NCBI RefSeq assembly: GCF_037975245.1
Contig: NC_092580.1
Span: forward strand, 11,437,501 to 11,501,500
Reading direction: 5' to 3'
DNA: 64,000 nt
Origin: Apostichopus japonicus
Taxonomy: Eukaryota > Echinodermata > Holothuroidea > Aspidochirotida > Stichopodidae
The stretch's first letter is position 1, and every line of letters starts with the position of its first letter. Below are positions 42,001 through 54,000 of the stretch, one piece after another. The notes under the pieces are model-generated. The model was not told where the DNA came from and did not search any database. It was given only the letters and a program-made list of their open reading frames with translations. The position numbers and the translations under genes were made by a program.

Positions 42001-45000
42001 TTGTTGTCTCTAATGTTGTCAAGACTTTGGCTGTTGTCTCTTCTTCTGTTGATTCCAATGTTGTTTCTTCAGTAGTGGGTAACATTGATGTACCGAAAGT
42101 ACTCTCAAATGTAGTTTCTTCTTCTGTAGAACTCTTCTCAGCTGTAGTTGAAGGTTGTCGAGTTGTAATGTCTGAAGTTTCTACCCTAGTACTTTCAACT
42201 GCAGTAGTTGGAGATACAGTGGAAGTTGCTGCAGAGCTTTCAATAGTGCTAATTACAGGTGTTGTAGTCTCTAATGTTGTCAAGACTTTGGCTGTTGTCT
42301 CTTCTTCTGTTGATTCCAATGTTGTTTCTTCAGTAGTGGGTAACATTGATGTACCTAAAGTTCTCTCAAATGTAGTTTCTTCTTCTGTAGAACTCATCTC
42401 AGCTGTAGTTGAAGGTTGTCGCGTTGTAATGTCTGAAGTTTCGACCCTAGTACTTTCAACTGCAGTAGTTGGAGTTACTGTGGATGTGCCTATAGAGCTT
42501 TCAATAGTACTACCTACATGAGTTGTTGTCTCTAATGTTGTCAATAATTCAGCTGTTGTCTCTTCTTCTGTTGATTCCAATGTTGTTTCTTCAGTTGTGG
42601 GTACCAGTGATGTTCTTACAGTACCCTCAAATGTAGTTTCTTCTTCTGTAGAACTCTTCTCAGCTGTAGTTGAAGGTTGTCGAGTGGTAATCACTGAAGT
42701 TTCTACCCTAGTACTTTCTTCTTCAGTAGTTGGAGATACAGTGGAAGTTGCTGCGGAGATTTCAATAGTACTAATTACAGGTGTTGTTGTCTCTAATGTT
42801 GTCAAGACTTTGGCTGTTGTCTCTTCTTCTGTTGATGCCAATGTTGTTTCTTCAGTTGTGGGTACCAGTGATGTTCTTACAGTACTCTCAAATGTAGTTT
42901 CTTCCTCTGTAGTACTCATCTCAGCTGTAGTTGAAGGTTGTCGAGTGGTAATCACTGAAGTTTCTACCCTAGTACTTTCTTCTTCAGTAGTTGGAGCTAC
43001 TGTGGATGTGCCTATAGAGCTTTCAATAGTACTACCTACATGAGTTGTTGTCTCTAATGTTGTAAAGACTTTGGCTGTTGTGTCTTCTTCTGTTGATTCC
43101 AATGTTGTTTCTTCAGTAGTGGGTAACATTGATGTACCGAAAGTACTCTCAAATGTAGTTTCTTCTTCTGTAGAACTCTTCTCAGCTGTAGTTGAAGGTT
43201 GTCGAGTTGTAATGTCTGAAGTTTCTACCCTAGTACTTTCAACTGCAGTAGTTGGAGATACAGTGGAAGTTGCTGCAGTCTTTTCAATAGTACTACTCAC
43301 GGGACTTAATGTCTCTAATGTTGTCAAGACTTCCGCTGTTGTCTCTTCTTCTGTTGCTTCCAATGTTGTTTCTTCAGTTGTGGGAAGCAGTGATTTACTT
43401 TCAGTTCTCTCAAATGTAAGTTCTTCTGTAGTTTGGCGTGTTCCTGTTTCTGTTGTTTGAATCAAAATGGTTGAAAATCCCTGACTTGGTGTTTGGACAG
43501 TTACTAACTTCTCACCTTTTTCCTTAGTAATAGTTAGGACATCGGGAGTTTCTTCACTCGTTGGAAAAATACTACTCAATTCATCTTTAGTTATTGTATT
43601 GATAGATGTAGCCAGCATAGATATTTTTTCGGTTGCTTCTTCTTCTTCAGTAGTTGAGGCTACTATAGGTGTTCCTGCAGAGCTTTCAAAAGAACTTCTG
43701 ATGGGAGTTGTTAGCTCTAATGTTGTATAGACTTGGATTGTTGTGTCTTCTTCTGTTGATTCCAATGTTGATTCTTCAGTTGTAGGTAACACTGATGTAA
43801 TTTCAGTACTCCTAAAAGTACTTTCTTCTTCTGTAGAACTCATATCAGCTGTAGTTGAAATTTCTGTAGTTGTAATTACTGAAGTTTCTACCCTAGTACT
43901 TTTTTCTTCTTCAGAAGTTGGAGCTACTGTGGATGTGCCTATAGAGCTTTCAATAGTACTACCTACATGAGTTGTATCTAATGTTGTCAAGCCTTCAGCT
44001 GTTGTCTCTTCTTCTGTTGATTCCAAAGTTGTTACTTCAGTTGTGGGTAACATTGATGTACCGAAAGTACTCTCAAATGTAGTTTCTTCTTCTGTAGAAC
44101 TCATTTCAGCTTTAGTTGAAGGTTGTCGAGTGGTAATGTCTGAAGTTTCGACCCTAGTTCTTTCAACTGCAGTAGCTGGAGTTACTGTGGATGTGCCTAT
44201 AGAGCTTTCAATAGTACTACCTACATGAGTTGTTGTCTCTAATGTTGTCAATACTTCAGCTGTTGTCTCTTCTTCTGTTGATTCCAATGTTGTTTCTTCA
44301 GTTGTGGGTACCAGTGATGTTCTTACAGTACTCTCAAATGTAGTTTCTTCCTCTGTAGTACTCATCTCAGCTGTAGTTGAAGGTTGTCGAGTGGTAATCA
44401 CTGAAGTTTCTACCCTAGTACTTTCTTCTTCAGTAGTTGGAGATACAGTGGAAGTTGCTGGGGAGATTTCAATAGTACTAATTACCGGTGTTGTTGTCTC
44501 TAATGTTGTCAAGACTTTGGCTGTTGTCTCTTCTTCTGTTGATTCCAATGTTGTTTCTTCAGTTGTGGGTACCAGTGATGTTCTTACAGTACTCTCAAAT
44601 GTAGTTTCTTCCTCTGTAGTACTCATCTCAGCTGTAGTTGAAGGTTGTCGAGTTGTAATGTCTGAAGTTTCTACCCTAGTACTTTCTTCTTCAGTAGTTG
44701 GAGATACAGTGGAAGTTGCTGCGGAGATTTCAATAGTACTAATTACAGGTGTTGTTGTCTCTAATGTTGTCAAGACTTTGGCTGTTGTCTCTTCTTCTGT
44801 TGATTCCAATGTTGTTTCTTCAGTTGTGGGTACCAGTGATGTTCTTACAGTACTCTCAAATGTAGTTTCTTCCTCTGTAGTACTCATCTCAGCTGTAGTT
44901 GAAGGTTGTCGAGTGGTAATCACTGAAGTTTCTACCCTAGTACTTTCTTCTTCAGTAGTTGGAGCTACTGTGGATGTGCCTATAGAGCTTTCAATAGTAC

Positions 45001-48000
45001 TACCTACATGAGTTGTTGTCTCTAATGTTGTCAATACTTCAGCTGTTGTCTCTTCTTCTGTTGATCCCAGTGTTGTTTCTTCAGTAGTGGGTAACATTGA
45101 TGTACCGAAAGTACTCTCAAATGTAGTTTCTTCTTCTGTAGAACTCTTCTCAGCTGTAGTTGAAGGTTGTCGAGTTGTAATGTCTGAAGTTTCTACCCTA
45201 GTACTTTCAACTGCAGTAGTTGGAGATACAGTGGAAGTTGCTGCAGAGCTTTCAATAGTGCTAATTACAGGTGTTGTTGTCTCTAATGTTGTCAAGACTT
45301 TGGCTGTTGTCTCTTCTTCTGTTGATTCCAATGTTGTTTCTTCAGTTGTGGGTAACATTGATGTACCGAAAGTACTCTCAAATGTAGTTTCTTCTTCTGT
45401 AGAACTCTTCTCAGCTGTAGTTGAAGGTTGTCGAGTGGTAATCACTGAAGTTTCTACCCTAGTACTTTCTTCTTCAGTAGTTGGAGATACAGTGGAAGTT
45501 GCTGGGGAGATTTCAATAGTACTAATAACAGGTGTTGTTGTCTCTAATGTTGTCAAGACTTTGGCTGTTGTCTCTTCTTCTGTTGATTCCAATGTTGTTT
45601 CTTCAGTTGTGGGTACCAGTGATGTTCTTACAGTACCCTCAAATGTAGTTTCTTCCTCTGTAGTACTCATCTCAGCTGTAGTTGAAGGTTGTCGAGTTGT
45701 AATGTCTGAAGTTTCGACCCTAGTACTTTCTTCTTCAGTAGTTGGAGATACAGTGGAAGTTGCTGCGGAGATTTCAATAGTACTAATTACAGGTGTTGTT
45801 GTCTCTAATGTTGTCAAGACTTTGGCTGTTGTCTCTTCTTCTGTTGATTCCAATGTTGTTTCTTCAGTTGTGGGTACCAGTGATGTTCTTACAGTACTCT
45901 CAAATGTAGTTTCTTCCTCTGTAGTACTCATCTCAGCTCTAGTTGAAGGTTGTCGAGTGGTAATCACTGAAGTTTCTACCCTAGTACTTTCTTCTTCAGT
46001 AGTTGGAGCTACTGTGGATGTGCCTATCGAGCTTTCAATAGTACTACCTACAGGAGTTGTTGTCTCTAATGTTGTCAATACTTCAGCTGTTGTCTCTGCT
46101 TCTGTTGATCCCAGTGTTGTTTCTTCAGTAGTGGGTAACATTGATGTACCGAAAGTACTCTCAAATGTAGTTTCTTCTTCTGTAGAACTCTTCTCAGCTG
46201 TAGTTGAAGGTTGTCGAGTTGTAATGTCTGAAGTTTCTACCCTAGTACTTTCAACTGCAGTAGTTGGAGATACAGTGGAAGTTGCTGCAGAGCTTTCAAT
46301 AGTGCTAATTACAGGTGTTGTTGTCTCTAATGTTGTCAAGACTTTGGCTGTTGTCTCTTCTTCTGTTGATTCCAATGTTGTTTCTTCAGTTGTGGGTAAC
46401 ATTGATGTACCGAAAGTACTCTCAAATGTAGTTTCTTCTTCTGTAGAACTCTTCTCAGCTGTAGTTGAAGGTTGTCGAGTTGTAATGTCTGAAGTTTCTA
46501 CCCTAGTACTTTCAACTGCAGTAGTTGGAGATACAGTGGAAGTTGCTGGGGAGATTTCAATAGTACTAATTACAGGTGTTGTTGTCTCTAATGTTGTCAA
46601 GACTTTGGCTGTTGTCTCTTCTTCTGTTGATTCCAATGTTGTTTCTTCAGTTGTGGGTACCAGTGATGTTCTTACAGTACTCTCAAATGCAGTTTCTTCC
46701 TCTGTAGTACTCATCTCAGCTGTAGTTGAAGGTTGTCGAGTGGTAATCACTGACGTTTCTACCCTAGTACTTTCTTCTTCAGTAGTTGGAGCTACTGTGG
46801 ATGTGCCTATCGAGCTTTCAATAGTACTACCTACATGAGTTGTTGTCTCTAATGTTGTCAATACTTCAGCTGTTGTCTCTTCTTCTGTTGATCCCAGTGT
46901 TGTTTCTTCAGTAGTGGGTAACATTGATGTACCGAAAGTACTCTCAAATGTAGTTTCTTCTTCTGTAGAACTCTTCTCAGCTGTAGTTGAAGGTTGTCGA
47001 GTTGTAATGTCTGAAGTTTCTACCCTAGTACTTTCAACTGCAGTAGTTGGAGATACAGTGGAAGTTGCTGCAGAGCTTTCAATAGTGCTAATTACAGGTG
47101 TTGTTGTCTCTAATGTTGTCAAGACTTTGGCTGTTGTCTCTTCTTCTGTTGATTCCAATGTTGTTTCTTCAGTAGTGGGTAACATTGATGTACCAAAAGT
47201 ACTCTCAAATGTAGTTTCTTCTTCTGTAGAACTCTTCTCAGCTGTAGTTGAAGGTTGTCGAGTTGTAATGTCTGAAGTTTCTACCCTAGTACTTTCAACT
47301 GCAGTAGTTGGAGATACAGTGGAAGTTGCTGCAGAGCTTTCAATAGTGCTAATTACAGGTGTTGTTGTCTCTAATGTTGTCAAGACTTTGGCTGTTGTCT
47401 CTTCTTTTGTTGATCCCAGTGTTGTTTCTTCAGTAGTGGGTAACATTGATGTACCTAAAGTACTCTCAAATGTAGTTTCTTCTTCTGTAGAACTCATCTC
47501 AGCTGTAGTTGAAGGTTGTCGCGTTGTAATGTCTGAAGTTTCGACCCTAGTACTTTCAACTGCAGTAGTTGGAGTTACTGTGGATGTGCCTATAGAGCTT
47601 TCAATTGTACTACCTACATGAGTTGTTGTCTCTAATGTTGTCAATAATTCAGCTGTTGTCTCTTCTTCTGTTGATTCCAATGTTGTTTCTTCAGTTGTGG
47701 GTACCAGTGATGTTCTTACAGTACTCTCAAATGTAGTTTCTTCTTCTGTAGAACTCTTCTCAGCTGTAGTTGAAGGTTGTCGAGTGGTAATCACTGAAGT
47801 TTCTACCCTAGTACTTTCTTCTTCAGTAGTTGGAGATACAGTGGAAGTTGCTGGGGAGATTTCAATAGTACTAATTACAGGTGTTGTTGTCTCTAATGTT
47901 GTCAAGACTTTGGCTGTTGTCTCTTCTTCTGTTGATTCCAATGTTGTTTCTTCAGTTGTGGGTACCAGTGATGTTCTTACAGTACCCTCAAATGTAGTTT

Positions 48001-51000
48001 CTTCCTCTGTAGTACTCATCTCAGCTGTAGTTGAAGGTTGTCGAGTTGTAATGTCTGAAGTTTCTACCCTAGTACTTTCTTCTTCAGTAGTTGGAGATAC
48101 AGTGGAAGTTGCTGCGAAGATTTCAATAGTACTAATTACAGGTGTTGTTGTCTCTAATGTTGTCAAGACTTTGGCTGTTGTCTCTTCTTCTGTTGATTCC
48201 AATGTTGTTTCTTCAGTTGTGGGTACCAGTGATGTTCTTACAGTACTCTCAAATGTAGTTTCTTCCTCTGTAGTACTCATCTCAGCTCTAGTTGAAGGTT
48301 GTCGAGTGGTAATCACTGAAGTTTCTACCCTAGTACTTTCTTCTTCAGTAGTTGGAGCTACTGTGGATGTGCCTATCGAGCTTTCAATAGTACTACCTAC
48401 ATGAGTTGTTGTCTCTAATGTTGTCAATACTTCAGCTGTTGTCTCTGCTTCTGTTGATCCCAGTGTTGTTTCTTCAGTAGTGGGTAACATTGATGTACCG
48501 AAAGTACTCTCAAATGTAGTTTCTTCTTCTGTAGAACTCTTCTCAGCTGTAGTTGAAGGTTGTCGAGTTGTAATGTCTGAAGTTTCGACCCTAGTACTTT
48601 CAACTGCAGTAGTTGGAGATACAGTGGAAGTTGCTGCAGAGCTTTCAATAGTGCTAATTACAGGTGTTGTTGTCTCTAATGTTGTCAAGACTTTGGCTGT
48701 TGTCTCTTCTTCTGTTGATTCCAATGTTGTTTCTTCAGTAGTGGGTAACATTGATGTACCGAAAGTACTCTCAAATGTAGTTTCTTCTTCTGTAGAACTC
48801 TTCTCAGCTGTAGTTGAAGGTTGTCGAGTTGTAATGTCTGAAGTTTCTACCCTAGTACTTTCAACTGCAGTAGTTGAAGATACAGTGGAAGTTGCTGCAG
48901 AGCTTTCAATAGTGCTAATTACAGGTGTTGTTGTCTCTAATGTTGTCAAGACTTTGGCTGTTGTCTCTTCTTCTGTTGATTCCAGTGTTGTTTCTTCAGT
49001 AGTGGGTAACATTGATGTACCTAAAGTTCTCTCAAATGTAGTTTCTTCTTCTGTAGAACTCATCTCAGCTGTAGTTGAAGGTTGTCGCGTTGTAATGTCT
49101 GAAGTTTCGACCCTAGTACTTTCAACTGCAGTAGTTGGAGTTACTGTGGATGTGCCTATAGAGCTTTCAATAGTACTACCTACATGAGTTGTTGTCTCTA
49201 ATGTTGTCAATAATTCAGCTGTTGTCTCTTCTTCTGTTGATTCCAATGTTGTTTCTTCAGTTGTGGGTACCAGTGATGTTCTTACAGTACCCTCAAATGT
49301 AGTTTCTTCTTCTGTAGAACTCTTCTCAGCTGTAGTTGAAGGTTGTCGAGTGGTAATCACTGAAGTTTCTACCCTAGTACTTTCTTCTTCAGTAGTTGGA
49401 GATACAGTGGAAGTTGCTGGGGAGATTTCAATAGTACTAATTACAGGTGTTGTTGTCTCTAATGTTGTCCAGACTTTGGCTGTTGTCTCTTCTTCTGTTG
49501 ATTCCAATGTTGTTTCTTCAGTTGTGGGTACCAGTGATGTTCTTACAGTACTCTCAAATGTAGTTTCTTCCTCTGTAGTACTCATCTCAGCTGTAGTTGA
49601 AGGTTGTCGAGTGGTAATCACTGACGTTTCTACCCTAGTACTTTCTTCTTCAGTAGTTGGAGCTACTGTGGATGTGCCTATCGAGCTTTCAATAGTACTA
49701 CCTACATGAGTTGTTGTCTCTAATGTTGTAAAGACTTTGGCTGTTGTGTCTTCTTCTGTTGATTCCAATGTTGTTTCTTCAGTAGTGGGTAACATTGATG
49801 TACCGAAAGTACTCTCAAATGTAGTTTCTTCTTCTGTAGAACTCTTCTCAGCTGTAGTTGAAGGTTGTCGAGTTGTAATGTCTGAAGTTTCGACCCTAGT
49901 ACTTTCAACTGCAGTAGTTGGAGATACAGTGGAAGTTGCTGCAGAGCTTTCAATAGTGCTAATTACAGGTGTTGTTGTCTCTAATGTTGTCCAGACTTTG
50001 GCTGTTGTCTCTTCTTCTGTTGATCCCAGTGTTGTTTCTTCAGTAGTGGGTAACATTGATGTACCGAAAGTACTCTCAAATGTAGTTTCTTCTTCTGTAG
50101 AACTCTTCTCAGCTGTAGTTGAAGGTTGTCGAGTTGTAATGTCTGAAGTTTCTACCCTAGTACTTTCAACTGCAGTAGTTGGAGATACAGTGGAAGTTGC
50201 TGCAGAGCTTTCAATAGTGCTAATTACAGGTGTTGTTGTCTCTAATGTTGTCAAGACTTTGGCTGTTGTCTCTTCTTCTGTTGATTCCAATGTTGTTTCT
50301 TCAGTAGTGGGTAACATTGATGTACCTAAAGTACTCTCAAATGTAGTTTCTTCTTCTGTAGAACTCTTCTCAGCTGTAGTTGAAGGTTGTCGCGTTGTAA
50401 TGTCTGAAGTTTCGACCCTAGTACTTTCAACTGCAGTAGTTGGAGTTACTGTGGATGTGCCTATAGAGCTTTCAATAGTACTACCTACATGAGTTGTTGT
50501 CTCTAATGTTGTCAATAATTCAGCTGTTGTCTCTTCTTCTGTTGATTCCAATGTTGTTTCTTCAGTTGTGGGTACCAGTGATGTTCTTACAGTACTCTCA
50601 AATGTAGTTTCTTCCTCTGTAGTACTCATCTCAGCTGTAGTTGAAGGTTGTCGAGTGGTAATCACTGAAGTTTCTACCCTAGTACTTTCTTCTTCAGTAG
50701 TTGGAGCTACTGTGGATGTGCCTATCGAGCTTTCAATAGTACTAACAACAGGAGTTGTTGTCTCTAATGTTGTCAATACTTCAGCTGTTGTCTCTTCTTC
50801 TGTTGATCCCAGTGTTGTTTCTTCAGTAGTGGGTAACATTGATGTACTGAAAGTACTCTCAAATGTAGTTTCTTCTCCTGTAGAACTCTTCTCAGCTGTA
50901 GTTGAAGGTTGTCGAGTTGTAATGTCTGAAGTTTCTACCCTAGTACTTTCAACTGCAGTAGTTGGAGATACAGTGGAAGTTGCTGCAGAGCTTTCAATAG

Positions 51001-54000
51001 TACTAATTACAGGTGTTGTTGTCTCTAATGTTGTCAAGACTTTGGCTGTTGTCTCTTCTTCTGTTGATTCCAATGTTGTTTCTTCAGTTGTGGGTACCAG
51101 TGATGTTCTTACAGTACCCTCAAATGTAGTTTCTTCCTCTGTAGTACTCATCTCAGCTGTAGTTGAAGGTTGTCGAGTTGTAATGTCTGAAGTTTCTACC
51201 CTAGTACTTTCTTCTTCAGTAGTTGGAGATACAGTGGAAGTTGCTGCGAAGATTTCAATAGTACTAATTACAGGTGTTGTTGTCTCTAATGTTGTCAAGA
51301 CTTTGGCTGTTGTCTCTTCTTCTGTTGATTCCAATGTTGTTTCTTCAGTTGTGGGTACCAGTGATGTTCTTACAGTACTCTCAAATGTAGTTTCTTCCTC
51401 TGTAGTACTCATCTCAGCTCTAGTTGAAGGTTGTCGAGTGGTAATCACTGAAGTTTCTACCCTAGTACTTTCTTCTTCAGTAGTTGGAGCTACTGTGGAT
51501 GTGCCTATCGAGCTTTCAATAGTACTACCTACATGAGTTGTTGTCTCTAATGTTGTCAATACTTCAGCTGTTGTCTCTGCTTCTGTTGATCCCAGTGTTG
51601 TTTCTTCAGTAGTGGGTAACATTGATGTACCGAAAGTACTCTCAAATGTAGTTTCTTCTTCTGTAGAACTCTTCTCAGCTGTAGTTGAAGGTTGTCGAGT
51701 TGTAATGTCTGAAGTTTCGACCCTAGTACTTTCAACTGCAGTAGTTGGAGATACAGTGGAAGTTGCTGCAGAGCTTTCAATAGTGCTAATTACAGGTGTT
51801 GTTGTCTCTAATGTTGTCAAGACTTTGGCTGTTGTCTCTTCTTCTGTTGATTCCAATGTTGTTTCTTCAGTAGTGGGTAACATTGATGTACCGAAAGTAC
51901 TCTCAAATGTAGTTTCTTCTTCTGTAGAACTCTTCTCAGCTGTAGTTGAAGGTTGTCGAGTTGTAATGTCTGAAGTTTCTACCCTAGTACTTTCAACTGC
52001 AGTAGTTGAAGATACAGTGGAAGTTGCTGCAGAGCTTTCAATAGTGCTAATTACAGGTGTTGTTGTCTCTAATGTTGTCAAGACTTTGGCTGTTGTCTCT
52101 TCTTCTGTTGATTCCAGTGTTGTTTCTTCAGTAGTGGGTAACATTGATGTACCTAAAGTTCTCTCAAATGTAGTTTCTTCTTCTGTAGAACTCATCTCAG
52201 CTGTAGTTGAAGGTTGTCGCGTTGTAATGTCTGAAGTTTCGACCCTAGTACTTTCAACTGCAGTAGTTGGAGTTACTGTGGATGTGCCTATAGAGCTTTC
52301 AATAGTACTACCTACATGAGTTGTTGTCTCTAATGTTGTCAATAATTCAGCTGTTGTCTCTTCTTCTGTTGATTCCAATGTTGTTTCTTCAGTTGTGGGT
52401 ACCAGTGATGTTCTTACAGTACCCTCAAATGTAGTTTCTTCTTCTGTAGAACTCTTCTCAGCTGTAGTTGAAGGTTGTCGAGTGGTAATCACTGAAGTTT
52501 CTACCCTAGTACTTTCTTCTTCAGTAGTTGGAGATACAGTGGAAGTTGCTGGGGAGATTTCAATAGTACTAATTACAGGTGTTGTTGTCTCTAATGTTGT
52601 CCAGACTTTGGCTGTTGTCTCTTCTTCTGTTGATTCCAATGTTGTTTCTTCAGTTGTGGGTACCAGTGATGTTCTTACAGTACTCTCAAATGTAGTTTCT
52701 TCCTCTGTAGTACTCATCTCAGCTGTAGTTGAAGGTTGTCGAGTGGTAATCACTGACGTTTCTACCCTAGTACTTTCTTCTTCAGTAGTTGGAGCTACTG
52801 TGGATGTGCCTATCGAGCTTTCAATAGTACTACCTACATGAGTTGTTGTCTCTAATGTTGTAAAGACTTTGGCTGTTGTGTCTTCTTCTGTTGATTCCAA
52901 TGTTGTTTCTTCAGTAGTGGGTAACATTGATGTACCGAAAGTACTCTCAAATGTAGTTTCTTCTTCTGTAGAACTCTTCTCAGCTGTAGTTGAAGGTTGT
53001 CGAGTTGTAATGTCTGAAGTTTCGACCCTAGTACTTTCAACTGCAGTAGTTGGAGATACAGTGGAAGTTGCTGCAGAGCTTTCAATAGTGCTAATTACAG
53101 GTGTTGTTGTCTCTAATGTTGTCCAGACTTTGGCTGTTGTCTCTTCTTCTGTTGATCCCAGTGTTGTTTCTTCAGTAGTGGGTAACATTGATGTACCGAA
53201 AGTACTCTCAAATGTAGTTTCTTCTTCTGTAGAACTCTTCTCAGCTGTAGTTGAAGGTTGTCGAGTTGTAATGTCTGAAGTTTCTACCCTAGTACTTTCA
53301 ACTGCAGTAGTTGGAGATACAGTGGAAGTTGCTGCAGAGCTTTCAATAGTGCTAATTACAGGTGTTGTTGTCTCTAATGTTGTCAAGACTTTGGCTGTTG
53401 TCTCTTCTTCTGTTGATTCCAATGTTGTTTCTTCAGTAGTGGGTAACATTGATGTACCTAAAGTACTCTCAAATGTAGTTTCTTCTTCTGTAGAACTCTT
53501 CTCAGCTGTAGTTGAAGGTTGTCGCGTTGTAATGTCTGAAGTTTCGACCCTAGTACTTTCAACTGCAGTAGTTGGAGTTACTGTGGATGTGCCTATAGAG
53601 CTTTCAATAGTACTACCTACATGAGTTGTTGTCTCTAATGTTGTCAATAATTCAGCTGTTGTCTCTTCTTCTGTTGATTCCAATGTTGTTTCTTCAGTTG
53701 TGGGTACCAGTGATGTTCTTACAGTACTCTCAAATGTAGTTTCTTCCTCTGTAGTACTCATCTCAGCTGTAGTTGAAGGTTGTCGAGTGGTAATCACTGA
53801 AGTTTCTACCCTAGTACTTTCTTCTTCAGTAGTTGGAGCTACTGTGGATGTGCCTATCGAGCTTTCAATAGTACTAACAACAGGAGTTGTTGTCTCTAAT
53901 GTTGTCAATACTTCAGCTGTTGTCTCTTCTTCTGTTGATCCCAGTGTTGTTTCTTCAGTAGTGGGTAACATTGATGTACCGAAAGTACTCTCAAATGTAG

